From: Odontocerum albicorne
Lineage: Eukaryota; Arthropoda; Insecta; Trichoptera; Odontoceridae
NCBI GenBank assembly: GCA_949825065.1
Contig: OX463864.1
Location: forward strand, 12,032,736 to 12,096,735
DNA: 64,000 nt
Direction: 5' to 3'
Shown here piece after piece: positions 40,725 through 51,259 of this stretch. The notes under the pieces were generated by a model that was not told the DNA's origin, made no database searches, and saw nothing but the letters and a program-made list of their open reading frames with translations. A program made the translations under genes and the position numbers. Numbering within the stretch: position 1 is the first letter of the stretch; each line of letters starts with the position of its first letter.

Positions 40725-40800
40725 TGATCACGCCGTTTCCCTATTGGGGTAGGCAGAGAGGAAGAGCACCGAATCTCAACACACATTCCAACATACGTAT
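40725..40800 (-). mobile_element. LINE A 3' end
   Basis: GATCACGCCGTTTCCCTATT, GGGGTAGGCAGAGAGGAAGA, ATCTCAACACACATTCC. Confidence 0.7.
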
Positions 40801-40959
40801 TACTTTATTTCTGATTGTTTGAAATGAATATATACTCGTATATATAGAATAGCAATGCGCCTAAGAGATTCTATTCTATTCTATTCTATATATCGTAACG
40901 TAATCGTATTATACTTTTGTTATATTCAGTATAACGGGCTTATTCCCACGTGGCTTCTT

Positions 40960-41215
40960 CTTCCCAGTATCATGTCAGGTCCCCCCAACGTTGAATATCA
41001 CCTGAGAGTAGGCATCTTTGTCCCCGGCAGTCCGAAAAAGATCCTCAACGCTCCGTATACCAGTCCAACCACGTATATTGCAAAGCCAGGAGATTTGACT
41101 TCTGCCAACACCTCTTCGACCCTCTATTTTGCCTTGGTTGATCAGGTGCAGTAATTTGTACTTCGCTCCTCTAAGTACGAGTACATGACCCTTTTTTTTT
41201 TTTTTTTTTTTATTT
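40960..41215 (-). pseudogene. LINE E reverse transcriptase C-terminal fragment
   Basis: Minus frame (41241 to 40975): GHVLVLRGAKYKLLHLINQG, KIEGRRGVGRSQISWLCNI, RGWTGIRSVEDLFRTAGDK, then a stop near 40975. The pattern 'Y-x-LL-x-LI-x-QGKI-x-G-[KR]RG-x-GR-x-x-x-SWL-x-N[IL]R-x-W' is a common insect non-LTR C-terminus. The 5' side ends at a T tract (41192-41210), where R7 begins. Confidence 0.7.
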
Positions 41216-41340
41216 AACAAAGTAAAATATTGTACAAACATTTGTCAAGGCTATACCTATATACAAATTTATTACTTAACTCATCTTAATTATATATTAT
41301 AATTTATGAACTTACTTAAATGAATCGATAAATATTTCTT
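41210..41340. repeat. R7 dispersed repeat
   Basis: ATATTGTACAAACATTTGTC, CTATACCTATATACAAATTT, AACTCATCTTAATTATATAT. It aligns with 15430-15520. Confidence 0.5.
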
Positions 41341-41864
41341 AATAACCACAGAACACCTCAAAATAGAATAAAAATGGAAATAAATTAATAAGCTCATCAA
41401 ATGTATGGATTATCGAAGGGTTAACCTATTAAATGACAAGGGGGAAATATTTAACCCTTTCATTTCGCATGCCCTAAAGAAAGATCGATAATATTTGACT
41501 ATAAAAAGGGGTGTACTTTATTATTTTTCAAACCCCAAATCGATTAGTATTGTACAGGCGTGCGTACTCATCTTTTGTTATCTATAGAAATTTAAATATG
41601 TTGTGAAATTGTTTAAAATATAGCACCGTCTTATAAAAGCGTCTTTTGTGCTATTTTTTTTATATTGTAAAGGATCTAAAGAAAAGTGGTCCGATCAATG
41701 GAAGATCAATGATCCGATATTTTTTTATTTAAATTATTTGCAATTCGGATTAGTTTATGAACATTGGAGGGTTGAAGCTTATATTGGTACATAGATTGTC
41801 GTCGTTTCCCTTTGCTGTATTATCCAATGCAGAGGTTCAAGCCATATCTCATTTATTAAAAATA
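41341..41864. other. no gene recognised
   Basis: AT-rich; no motif or repeat match. Confidence 0.45.
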
Positions 41865-42065
41865 CAAAATGATGAAAGTGTGGTTTGATTAAGTGAATGA
41901 TATTTTGAATGAAGGAAAAGTAAGAAGCAGAATAAATTTTAAGAGATGTATGATAAGATGTATGGATATGGAAAAGGCGACATACTCGTATATGTATCAA
42001 GATAGGAAAGTCCGGCACTCTATCATTTCTGCCTACTTCAGTAGGGAACTGGCGTGATGGTATAT
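41865..42065 (+). mobile_element. LINE A fragment
   Basis: ATGAAAGTGTGGTTTGATTA, GAATGATATTTTGAATGAAG, GATGTATGGATATGGAAAAG, TTCTGCCTACTTCAGTAGGG, ACTGGCGTGATGGTAT. Confidence 0.75.
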
Positions 42066-42091
42066 TGATCGCGCTGTCGTTGTGACTGGCC

Positions 42092-42478
42092 CTACCATAT
42101 TGAATCAACATCCTTAGGAGTATCCGAGTATTGAGTCAACATCCTTTGCAGTAACCGAATATTGAATCAACATCCTTTGGAGTATCCAAGTATTGAGTCA
42201 ACATCCTTTGGAGTATCCGAGTATTGAATCAACATCCTTTGGAGTATCCGAGTATTGAACCAACATCCTTTGGAGTATCCGAGTATGGAACCAACATCCT
42301 TTGGAGTATCCGAGTATTGAGTCAACATCCTTTGGAGTATCCGAGCATTGAGTCAACATCCTTTGGAGTATCCAAGTATTGAATCAACATCCTTTGGAGT
42401 ATCCGAGTATCGAACCAACATCCTTTGGAGTATCATAGTATTGAATCAACATCCTTTGGAGTATCCGAGTATTGAAAT
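42092..42478. repeat. 31-bp tandem repeat, about 12 units
   Basis: CAACATCCTTTGGAGTATCC followed by GAGTATTGAAT is repeated from 42092 to 42478. Variants are limited to GAATC/GAGTC/GAACC and single substitutions. Confidence 0.95.
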
Positions 42479-42524
42479 TTTCGAAAACATTTTAGTTACA
42501 TTATTTTTGAGAAATCATACAGCA

Positions 42525-42665
42525 AACCCAGTATTCAAGTTTTCCCCTTTTATTAAAGGGTTTCAGTCTGGTGTTCAAACAAGACCTTTCTATAACATAT
42601 ATGTGGTTTATTGGAAGATATTGCTTCATTTCAATAAACTAATCAGGTACACTATACAATTAAAT
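42525..42665 (+). mobile_element. SINE A body and tail, degraded
   Basis: TTATTAAAGGGTTTCAGTCT, GTTTATTGGAAGATATTGCT, TCAATAAACTAATCAGGTAC. Body and tail landmarks are in SINE A order; the head is replaced by the 31-bp array. Confidence 0.6.
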
Positions 42666-42924
42666 GGAGTGACTTAGGTCAACGGTCATATCTACAAAGA
42701 ATAACCAGAATCTGAATTCTTAATTTATGTATTATACATCCATCAAGTCGTAAAAGATTCATTTAACGACGTCGTCCCGTGTGCGAGTGAGAATACTCGC
42801 AATAGTTTTATTCGAGAATAGAGCAGCACTTAGTGCAGGTGAGAGTTTGTTTCTTCCTAAAGGGCCAGTACAATACAAAATACCTCACCACACAGGCAAA
42901 TCATCCAACAAGACTTGTGATAAT

Positions 42925-43065
42925 AATAACAATAATAAAAGGACAATTTACATAGCGCCATATAGAGACCAAGCTCTTCTCAAAGGATATCTAACTCAGA
43001 ATTTAAACCCACTTTTATTAACAGATTAAAAATATTACAAAAAACAAGATAAGTGTGAGTATTGG
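42925..43065 (+). repeat. R5 dispersed repeat
   Basis: AATAATAAAAGGACAATTTA, CATAGCGCCATATAGAGACC, ATCTAACTCAGAATTTAAAC, CAGATTAAAAATATTACAAA. A single-copy parent of the 97-bp array unit. Confidence 0.7.
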
Positions 43066-43084
43066 AAGTTAATGGTTGCGGCCA

Positions 43085-43300
43085 TTAAATTAATAACTTT
43101 CCCGCATCTGCATATATTAAAAAAAACATATTTGGTAAGAAAACTGCGGAAAACTTACCAATCTTCCGATGTGTGATATAATAATAACGCTTTCGATGTA
43201 GGTGTAATGTATGTGTGTAGTGTTAATAAATATTCATAAATTTTGATAATACATCGTCAGAAGGGTTGTATTCAAGTGCTTCCTAAAGTGACACAAAGCA
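43085..43300 (-). repeat. R4 dispersed repeat
   Basis: Plus sense: ACTTTCCCGCATCTGCATAT, AAACATATTTGGTAAG, TGTGTAGTGTTAATAAATAT, AGGGTTGTATTCAAGTGCTT, the inverse order of 23655-23975. Confidence 0.6.
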
Positions 43301-43901
43301 CATATCATATATCTCATGACAGTTTGAGACAGGCAAATATCGACCCAATCAGAATAATACTCGTGATAACGAAATTTAACCAAAAATAAAGACATTTAAT
43401 TCATTAAATACGAGTATAACGCAATCATAATATGATTGCAGTTATAACAAAAATCAAAATGGTGATATTGAGGTCTTATCCAAGATCTCAAGTTAGTCTT
43501 CTCCCAGCGACCAAATCTTGCACCCTAAAGTCGGTGATTAATGCCAAAGCAACTACGATATCAAACAAACTTAAGAAGTATTTCTTCTCGACTTCCACTG
43601 GAACTGATCTTACCTTCATTGTTTGTTGACGCCATATTGAAGTGTGAAAAATGCGACCGAGACGCAGAAGCAATTTCTACTATATGTCGTTATTTAACAA
43701 TAATGAAAAAACTGTCAAATGATACGACACTGACGCCATCTACCGTCTTCATTGCATACTTAACTTAAAAACTAAATCAACTTATATCTGCTAAAAGGAC
43801 TCAATTCACTACACACAATTAGATTTATAGAAAAAATATGAAATAAGCATTTGTCAATCCACTGTGTGCAAAAATATAAAATGAAACCAGCTTGACGACC
43901 T
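43301..43901. other. no gene recognised
   Basis: Several short overlapping frames on both strands at 43430-43770 lack recognisable domains. Confidence 0.4.
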
Positions 43902-44110
43902 TTGTGGCCTAACTGGTAAGACGCCTTTAATCCAACTCGGAGGTTGCGTGTTCGATTCCTGTTAATATCCAATTTTATTGAAAATGATTCCAGTGTGGTA
44001 TTCCCTTCACTACTCGAGCAAATTTCAGGTTAGATAGAAGAGATTGCCACGTGGCAATAAACCTGTCAGGTTTACATTTACAACTAAACTTGATACAATA
44101 CATGTAAAAT
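43902..44110 (+). mobile_element. SINE A, full length
   Basis: Head CTTTGTGGCCTAACTGGTAA and TTGCGTGTTCGATTCCTGTT. Body AAATGATTCCAGTGTGGTAT. Tail GATAGAAGAGATTGCCACGT, GGCAATAAACCTGTCAGGTT. Confidence 0.85.
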
Positions 44111-44229
44111 AATTTGTTTTTCAAGTCCATACAACATGCTTGTATATAAAATACGAGAATTATGGGAAAACTTAATAAACCTGGCATAACCAAATGAATC
44201 TTATTTTGAAAGCGAATATAATGAAAAGC

Positions 44230-44525
44230 CTTTATAATAGAATAATAATACATGGTGATGTGTATGGATATGACAGAAGCGAAAAATGTGTGGCAGTATA
44301 AATGAAATGGAGATCTGTTATCTCTGCCTACCCGCCTGTTTCCAAATATATATCGTATGTCCGAGTAGCTGGAGTGGACAGAGTGCCAGACTTTCCTATC
44401 GCGACACACACATTTTACTTCTTCTACATTCATACACTTTCTCATAAATTTCTTCTAATTCTCAGACTTATAACATTTCCTTCTTTTAAAAGTAAAATAG
44501 CATTCAATTAACCCAACCACATTTT
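44230..44525. mobile_element. LINE A 3' ends, tail to tail
   Basis: Plus: GTGTATGGATATGACAGAAG to GTTATCTCTGCCTACCCGCC (44254-44335). Minus: GTGCCAGACTTTCCTATCGC, CATTCATACACTTTCTCATA, ATTCTCAGACTTATAACATT (44370-44525). The two facing ends nearly touch, as at 1365-1480. Confidence 0.7.
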
Positions 44526-44529
44526 CAAT

Positions 44530-44935
44530 TTCTTAAAACTACAAACAAACTTATCCTAGAGACACTTTATAAAATAATTATAAACTAGAGAATATAAAAT
44601 TACACACAAACAAACTGAATACAGGCACTTTATAAAATTACAAACAAACTTAATCAAGATACACTACAAAATTACAAACCAAAAAACGTAATCTAGAAAC
44701 ACTTTTTATAATTACAAACAAACTCAATCTAGAGACACACTTTGTAATTATAAATAAACAAACATAATCAAGGGACAATATATAATAACAAACTTTAATC
44801 AGGAGTCCCTTTATAAAATTACAAACATAAAAATTTATCTTGAGACACTATATAAAATTACAAAAAAAAAACGTGATCTCGAGACACGTGATCACAAACA
44901 ATCAAAAGACTATAAAATTCCACTTTATAAAGAAT
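44530..44935. repeat. degenerate tandem repeat of about 45-50 bp
   Basis: Loose repeats of CTTTATAAAATTACAAACAA and ACTTAATCTAGAGACAC, about nine units with many indels. An old array. Confidence 0.7.
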
Positions 44936-45589
44936 ATGTTATGTACATTTAATAAGAAATATTAATTGTTCATTAATTTTTTTTATTTCAATCCCTGGAG
45001 TATAAAAGGTTTCAATATTAACAAAAAACACCTGCAATAAGATATTTCAAATTAATGGGTCTTGTAAATGTCTAGTAACTCCGTAATTTAGACAAAAAAC
45101 TAAAAAGTTATTTGTCTAAATTATGGACCAGAAATTTTATAAGCAGTCTTAAAAGATTGTTAAAAAATGCCATATTTGTTTTTTTAAGTATTTCTTAATT
45201 TATTCGTTCTACATGCGCAAACATGTCCAAATAACAATTACCGTCCGTCCGAAAGCGGAGAGAGTTAGCTGCCGAAACGTCAATGGAAGGGAATGTGAGA
45301 CAAATCTTATGTCACGATACGGACAATCTCATTACATCGGTCGGTTCGTAGTGTCAAAGCAAATAATAGAAAAAATGTATTGTTTGACTGGGTGTAAAAG
45401 AGCTATTTTAACGGGAACGTGGCTGAGTATGAAACTGCATTTTTAAGCATATTTCGCGTAATTGAGATCGTGATAAGGTGGAAGAATGTCTTTATTTATT
45501 TTGTTGAAGAATAATCAATATATATTTTATAACCGAAGGTGTCGGTATAAGTGTTCAAACGTTTACAAATTACATAAATATGTTATGGT
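44936..45589. other. no gene recognised; small LINE A remnant
   Basis: 45186-45230 (TTAATTTATTCGTTCTACAT, GCGCAAACATGTCC) is a short LINE A piece on the minus strand. The 77-codon plus frame at 45213-45446 starts inside it and continues into a GC-richer block containing GAGAGTTAGCTGCCGAAACG that I cannot assign. Confidence 0.4.
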
Positions 45590-46090
45590 ATTGTACATAC
45601 CGTAACGCGATTTCCCTTATGTGGTAGGCCAGCTGTCGGCAACATATGGCACGCGTGCCACTAGGTGTCACGCGGAAGGTTTTTTGGTGGCATGGCATAA
45701 AGAATGACAAATAATGAAATTCTTTAGTACATTTATAAAAAAAAAAAATTGTGAAACATCAAAAAAAATCTCGCTGCGTGGCGTCATTTTCACAAACGAA
45801 ATTATCAGTTTTTGAGATGAGAAATCTAAAAGTTTTTGCTGCGCAAAATCTCGCTTTGATTTTGAACAGGGTCTCCAATTTATATTACGCATGGGGTCAT
45901 GTAAGTAATTTGAATTGCAATGAAGTTATTAAATAAATATACAATTTCTTAAAGATATTTTTTTCTTTAAATCCATGAAAAATTCCTGAATCTATCAGTA
46001 GCACGCGGAGTGCACAGTACTTAAAAAAAAGTGGCACTTCAGTGCATATAGGTGGCCGACCGCTGGGGTAAGCAAAAATTATTCTAAGGT
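45590..46090 (-). mobile_element. LINE A 3' end split by a hAT element
   Basis: Before the insertion: ACCGTAACGCGATTTCCCTT, ATGTGGTAGGC. After it: GGGTAAGCAAAAATT. In other copies the sequence is CCGTTTCCCTGTCGGGGTAG then GCAGAG, so the hAT sits exactly in this conserved end. Confidence 0.75.
45630..46065. mobile_element. hAT-like non-autonomous element
   Basis: The left end CAGCTGTCGGCAACATATGG and the right end read inward, CAGCGGTCGGCCACCTATAT, form imperfect terminal inverted repeats. They are followed by GCACGCGTGCCACTAGGTGT (left) and GCACTGAAGTGCCAC (right). The flanking 8 bp are TGGTAGGC and GGGTAAGC, matching at 6 of 8. An 8-bp target duplication and CAG-type ends are hallmarks of hAT. 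At 436 bp it has no complete transposase. An open frame at 45668-45892 (minus) is not recognisable as one. Confidence 0.8.
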
Positions 46091-46754
46091 TTGAAATAAA
46101 TATTCTTGATTGTGAGTGTATTATTTATACTAAATCCAACATTATGTCGTATTAGTTTAGATAGATGGCGCTCAAAACGTTCAAAGACGATAATACAGTA
46201 TGCTACACTACATTTACCACAAAGTTGTTTATAAAGTGCATAAGAACTCTATGTCCATTATAATGAACGCAAAGTCTAAAGTGGTTAATACGATTTTGTT
46301 GTATAAAGTACAACCTAGCGAGCTTATTACCATCTGACAACCCTTTCCAGCCAATCAGAAAGATGTAACAAACACTTTAAATTAAAACTAGACTCCCTTG
46401 TCAACTAATTATTTTAAATTTATTGATAAATAGATAAATATTAATTAATGACAAAAAATATGTATTTTATACACATGTTCGATACATAAACTGTGAATGT
46501 AACTTGAAATTTTTGATCAAATGCGCTAAATTAACGTTAATTTATACAAACGTGTTTTCTCATTATGTGAAACTAAAGGTTACGAGTGTCTGTGAGGTAA
46601 GTTAAAGATGCTCGTGATGTGGAAAAAAACTCAATATGCCATTAGGTCCATACTCATACGGTGCTAGGGCCCAAACCGTTTCCTACAGTTACGATATGTC
46701 ATCTACAGGGTGTGTATTACAATATATTTCTATTATTATCTGATTTTATTTATC
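46091..46754. other. SINE A tail at 46288-46400, otherwise nothing recognised
   Basis: At 46288-46400 the minus strand gives TCTGATTGGCTGGAAAGGGT and GTAATAAGCTCGCTAGGTTG then TACTTTATACAAC, a SINE A tail. The rest is AT-rich. Confidence 0.55.
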
Positions 46755-46960
46755 ATATTTATTTATTTATTTATTTAATTAACGACACAAAAGTGTCTTC
46801 ATATACAAATGAATATGTGACAGGTTATACAAGTACTTAAAATTATTGACAAATAATACAACTTTATCTTAAACTAACATGAAGATACAAAAAGCAGTAG
46901 TAATAATAAATTACAGTCATCGTTTTAAAATTATTTAATAATCTTTGAGAATTTTGTGGG
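46755..46960 (-). repeat. possible retroposon 3' end
   Basis: A TTTATTTATTTATTTATTTA tract followed by AATTAACGACACAAAAGTGT and CAAATGAATATGTGACAGG looks like the poly(TAAA)-type tail and 3'UTR of a non-LTR element on the minus strand. No second copy is present to confirm it. Confidence 0.35.
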
Positions 46961-47434
46961 AATTTTATGGATATATATTGAGATATAGAAAACACATGGC
47001 CTCATTAGTAGAACGAGATGCGAGTTTCTTTGCAGAATTAAAAGCTTCATACATGTTGAAGCAGGGTTACTCAACTCCAGAGGCAAAGTATTGTCCTTAA
47101 TGTTTGGTTTATATTATGTTATTTATATTAATAAAGGAGAGCACAAAGTTAGTAGCTATTTCTAAATATTGTTGTGATATTCTGGCGAATACTATATATA
47201 CTTATATTAAAAATATCTAAATTGTTGCAAAACTCGTTTCAAAGTTTTTTGATACAAATTAAAGAGGAATTGATTTTATAGTTAGTATATCAATTTTCGG
47301 TATAAAAGGGATTGAGCTATCTTGTGGATCTAGTGGGAATACGAAATCATGTAAAACGTGAAAATAATCTATTTATTTTTAGATATGTAAATTTCCAATG
47401 TTTTTTTTTTCTTAATATTTAACGTACTAAATAC
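46961..47434. other. no gene recognised
   Basis: AT-rich, no repeat match seen. Confidence 0.45.
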
Positions 47435-48195
47435 CGAAGAGAGTCAAATAAATGCTGTAGAAATATTTACGTCCACTTATAAAAATGGGTTGGGTGACAA
47501 TATGTAAATACAGAATAAAATGATTAAGAATGAATGGTAACTTAAGGGTGATGTTTTGAGAAAGAGGAAGAAGAGGACTGTGAACGAATGAAGGAAGAAA
47601 GCCTTATTAAACAAATATACAGTACAAATGTGAGTAGGTTTGGTAGAGGCAGATGAAGAAAAGTATGGTTGGATCAAGTGTATGACATATTGAAGGAAGA
47701 AAATGTAAAAAGTCAGAAGAATTGTAGGAGCTGTATAGATATATAGAAGAGGCGAAAGATGTATGTCGCAATAGGCAAGTTTGACGTTCTCTCCTTTCTG
47801 CTTTCTCTGAAAAGGAGACTACGTGATGGTATGTATGAATGTAGTGTTAAGGTCACGTAGTATAGTTTATTATGCCAATAAATAAATGACTTGAGAAACT
47901 TTCAATGATTTGATCGCCCACTTATCAAGTATGGAAATAAGCACTAGATATTTGAAATATTCGTTTTATTTAATCTTAATTTGTTTTTATACAAAATACA
48001 TAAATAGTGCAAATGCGAGTGGACGGCGTGGGGGAGAATGGCAAAGGAAAGAATGATTGGATCAAGTAAATGATGCTTTGAGAGAAGGGATTGTAAGGAA
48101 TTGAAATAGTGGGAGCTGTATGGAAAAAATAAAAGTGGGGATCTGTTTACTCTACCTATCCCAGGAAAAAAAACGACAAGTGGTATGTCTACATA
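47435..48195 (+). mobile_element. two LINE A fragments
   Basis: Fragment 1 (47435-47850): GAGTCAAATAAATGCTGTAG, GGGTTGGGTGACAATATGTA, TGAAGAAAAGTATGGTTGGA, ATGTATGTCGCAATAGGCAA, ACTACGTGATGGTATGTATG. Fragment 2 (48000-48195): AAATGCGAGTGGACGGCGTG, GAATGATTGGATCAAGTAAA, GGGGATCTGTTTACTCTACC. A LINE A-free gap of about 150 bp separates them. Confidence 0.78.
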
Positions 48196-48329
48196 ACATA
48201 TGTCATATATAAATTAATATTTATTATTGGCTGTATAATCCCGAAGAACACTCTTGAAAGGTAAACGGCCAAAATAACAAGAATCAAAAACATTTTATCA
48301 AATCCATTTATTTATTTCATTAAAGTTTT

Positions 48330-48510
48330 GTATTGTATTACACTTTCGTTATAAACAGTACAACCGATCGAACTTGTTACCATGTGGCAATATCTTCCAA
48401 CCAACCACAAATATGTTAATGAAGCCTTTAGTGAATAACAGACTGGAATCTTTTTTTTTTAATCTGGGTTCCAGCAGGAATCGAGCCCGCAACATTCGAC
48501 CAACCAACCA
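48330..48510 (-). mobile_element. SINE A, nearly full length
   Basis: Minus strand: head end GCGGGCTCGATTCCTGCTGG (B box), body AACCCAGATT and AAAGATTCCAGTCTGTTATT, tail GGTTGGTTGGAAGATATTGC, CACATGGTAACAAGTTCGAT, TATAACGAAAGTGTAATACA. The A-box part is replaced by TTGGTTGGTTGGTCG-type sequence. Confidence 0.82.
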
Positions 48511-48519
48511 ACAAACGTT

Positions 48520-48584
48520 TATGCTCCCCTGATGATGAGGTAAAAACCTTGACACCAGTAGGGTTATACCGTTATATACCTATA
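48520..48584 (+). mobile_element. P1 element, single arm fragment
   Basis: TATGCTCCCCTGATGATGAG, CCTTGACACCAGTAGGGTTA, TACCGTTATA. Only the inner part of one arm. Confidence 0.75.
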
Positions 48585-48785
48585 CACATCCGAAATAATC
48601 CAATGGTACCCAAGAGGCATGAAGAGGGCCAGAAGAAGACCGAAGGTACGCTGGATATATGAAATCAGGAAGCATGGCAGCATCACAAGGCACCAACGAG
48701 CAAAAAACCGTACTATTTGGAGTAAACTTGGGGAGACCCTCATCCAGCAGTGGATCGACCCTGGTTGACAATGATGATGATGATA
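48585..48785 (+). pseudogene. LINE C (RTE-like) C-terminal end with GAT-repeat tail
   Basis: Plus frame: IIQWYPRGMKRARRRPKVRW, IYEIRKHGSITRHQRAKNRT, IWSKLGETLIQQWIDPG, then a stop and CAATGATGATGATGATATA. The layout 'RRRP-x-x-RW-x-x-[DE]I[RK]-x-x-G-x(6)-R-A-x-[DN]R-x-x-W-x-x-LGE-x-x-x-QQW' identifies an RTE-like non-LTR terminus. The stop is in the natural place, so the 3' end is complete. Confidence 0.75.
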
Positions 48786-48804
48786 TACACGATATAACCT
48801 TAAT

Positions 48805-49020
48805 ATTTAAGTGAAAACAAGACTGGAATCCTTTTTTTTTAAATCGGAGTTCCAGCGGGATTTGAGCCCGCAACCTTCAAATTGGCAGACAGGTGTCTCA
48901 CCAGTTAAGCCACGGAGGTAGTCATTATTATGTAATGTAAAATATGTTAAGTTTCTTGCTATGTGGCAATCTCTTCCAACCAAACATACAATTGTTTTAC
49001 AGGGTTTTGAGTGAAAGTAT
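48805..49020 (-). mobile_element. SINE A head and a second SINE A tail
   Basis: 48805-48918 (minus): CTCCGTGGCTTAACTGGTGA (A box), GGTTGCGGGCTCAAATCCCG (B box), CTGGAACTCCGATTT, GGATTCCAGTCTTGTTTTCA. 48935-49020 is a separate tail (minus: GTTTGGTTGGAAGAGATTGC, CACATAGCAAGAAACTTAAC). Confidence 0.8.
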
Positions 49021-49040
49021 TATATTTAAATGTCCATTAA

Positions 49041-49255
49041 CACTTGCCACCCTGTGATGGATAACGAGTGACTAGGACTTATATTTTATTTTATTATTTG
49101 TTGTTTGAATACATAATAAAATGATTTTTATAGCAAATTACACAAAATAACCTAGCAGATTTTGCATAATTTTAATTTAAAACATACATTTTTTAAAGGA
49201 CGCTTAGCATCCAGCACCGTAGCTGGCGGAATTGTTTAGCACAGTAAGGCAAGTG
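49041..49255. mobile_element. piggyBac-like MITE, complete
   Basis: The left end CACTTGCCACCCTGTGATGG and the right end (inward CACTTGCCTTACTGTGCTAA) share CACTTGCC-N4-TGTG. The element is flanked by TTAA at 49037-49040 and 49256-49259, the target duplication of piggyBac. It is 215 bp and non-coding. A right-truncated relative is at 11408-11528. Confidence 0.85.
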
Positions 49256-49611
49256 TTAATAATGTAGGAAAAACAAGAAGAAAATTAAACAGTCGTTTTG
49301 AGGACATGAAACTGAAGGCACCCTATATCGATGGTGTATGCTTCATGGTATAATGGCAGGTCGAGTTGATGAGATTTGACTTCAGCTGTTGCGGTAAAGT
49401 TTCTAGGTAATTCGTCTGGTCGGGTCTCCATAATCGTGAGTGCAATAAACAGCAATAAGCAGCGATTTCACGGACCCCTGTCCCTGATGACCTCTTGGCG
49501 AAATTTTCATTATTCCAATATTCTCAACAGGGCGGGGAGTCTTAAATCTAAACATGAATGTATTATTATTAATTTTTATATTCTACTTAACCCCTCCACC
49601 GGCCAGAACCT

Positions 49612-49699
49612 GAAGACCTTCGTAGCCTAGTTGCTAAAACGTTTGATTGCCAACCAGGTTTTTTGGACTTAATTCCCGATGGAACCAAATATTGTGGAC
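49612..49699 (+). mobile_element. SINE A head, interrupted by hAT element
   Basis: ACCTTCGTAGCCTAGTTGCT (A box), TTGGACTTAATTCCCGATGG (weak B box) and AACCAAATATTGTGGAC, then the hAT-like element at 49700. Confidence 0.7.
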
Positions 49700-50203
49700 C
49701 AAGAGTTCCCAAACTTTTTTTCGGCTGCAGACCCCTTTACCAAAAACTTTTTTTAAACCGTCGACTCCCTAGTCATTTACTTTACTTACTCAAATTAATA
49801 AGTTTGTACAGTACTCGATATTAAATGTTTCACTAGATATTAAACTTTTCATTTTAATCACTTGTAATTAAGGATTGAAAAAGACAAAATGACTACGGAT
49901 TATGGCATTATACTGTGCAATATTTAAAATTGAAATCGACGAAAATTAAAACAAAAAAATACGAGCAAATTTTTTTTTTAATTTTTGGCATTTATGAAAT
50001 AAATAATATATTATGTAAATTCAAAATAAGTACAAATATTGACAAATATTCTTAATTAGGTACCTATTGGAATCGTAGATATTTTGAAGCGACAAACAAA
50101 TAGCAGAAGTAAGGGGGTCTATTTTTGCTGTCGTTGACCCCAATTTTTTTATTGAAACTATCGACCCCTATAAAAATCAAATCGACCACTTTGGGAATTA
50201 TTG
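49700..50203. mobile_element. hAT-like non-autonomous element
   Basis: The left end CAAGAGTTCCCAAACTTTTT and the right end read inward, CAATAATTCCCAAAGTGGTC, are terminal inverted repeats of the 'CAG-x-GTTCCCAAA' type common in hAT elements. Flanking octamers TTGTGGAC and TTCTAGAT agree at 5 of 8. Inside, TGCAGACCCCTTTACCAAAA (left) mirrors GGGTCTATTTTTGCTGTCGT and TCGACCCCTATAAAAATC (right). 504 bp, no transposase frame. Confidence 0.72.
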
Positions 50204-50499
50204 TTCTAGATCCATGCGAGTGTCGTTCTTTGCTCCTTTAAATTATCAACACATTTTGTGTCTTCTCCAATAGTTCTTAACCCAAAGACTCGATATTGAG
50301 GCTAAAGATAATGTTGTCTCCCGACCATGCACTTGAATATGTCCGCATTGCTAATTTTTCATATGTTGATGGGTGTCATATGAATAAATCAGTTAATGAA
50401 TTATACTCTGCAATCGCATTGATGATTCAAAAATGTTGAAGTGCTTGGCCGGAAGTCAATATTATACGAGTATTAGGCTCCATGATTGAAATGTTCTCG

Positions 50500-50600
50500 T
50501 AAATCAAAGGACGTCCACTCGATCGTTTTAGGTTCAATTCCCGATGGTGACTGAAAAAAATATTAAAATTGGGTCCAAGTGTGGTAAAAGTATTCGTCAG
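50500..50600 (+). mobile_element. possible SINE A head remnant
   Basis: GTTTTAGGTTCAATTCCCGA provides a B box followed by TGGTGACTG and an A/T-rich run. The A-box side is not clear. Confidence 0.35.
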
Positions 50601-50879
50601 GTAGCAATCAACTCGTGCTGGACGTTCGTGAGTGTTGAAGTGTTGTTGTATGCTGTAGTATTGCCAACTCGCGCGATGACGAACTACGATTTCGGTGCCT
50701 ACTTTAGACATATAAATTCTAAAAGCTCGATCAATGGAGCCGAAGAGAATTGTGTCTTCTGGGCACGCTCTTCAATATATCAGCAATATAAGTTTGGATA
50801 TATTAAGGAGTAACATAGGAATTAATTAATGAATGCACTGTAAATTTTATACTCGTACAGTAGAAACAACACTGCAAAT

Positions 50880-51200
50880 GTTTTATTATTATTATTGTGT
50901 AATAATTGTTATTATTATAATTGTCAATCATATTATTGCAATAATAATTATTATTATTTTTGTTATTGTTAATTTTATTTATTTTGTTATTATTATTCTT
51001 ATTTTCATAATAATAATTATTATTGTTAGTTTAATTATTTTGGTTCTTATTAATTTTATAAAGTACTTAGTTATTATTTTTAGTATAATTATAACTTTTA
51101 TTATTATTGTTAAGAATATTATTAGTATTACTATTGTTTTTACTGTTATTTTTATTAATATTTTTATTATTATAATTATTATCAAATATTTATTTACATG
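50880..51200. repeat. low-complexity TTA/ATT tract
   Basis: Imperfect (ATT)n over 320 bp. It makes long I/V/F-rich or I/K-rich frames on both strands that are compositional, not genes. Confidence 0.9.
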
Positions 51201-51259
51201 AGAAGAGAATGAATGACTCAGCATGTATCATATACAGAAGGAAGTGCAAGGTGTGCGTA

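Noticed and set aside
43430..43770. Overlapping frames of 60-75 codons on both strands
   Set aside because: No domain, no repeat of the frame elsewhere, length expected by chance.
45213..45446. 77-codon frame as a small gene
   Set aside because: It begins inside a LINE A fragment and has no family match.
50500..50600. Complete SINE A copy
   Set aside because: Only the B-box side is convincing.
50833..51224. 122-codon and 81-codon hydrophobic frames resembling membrane proteins
   Set aside because: Imperfect (ATT)n low-complexity sequence; both strands open for compositional reasons.
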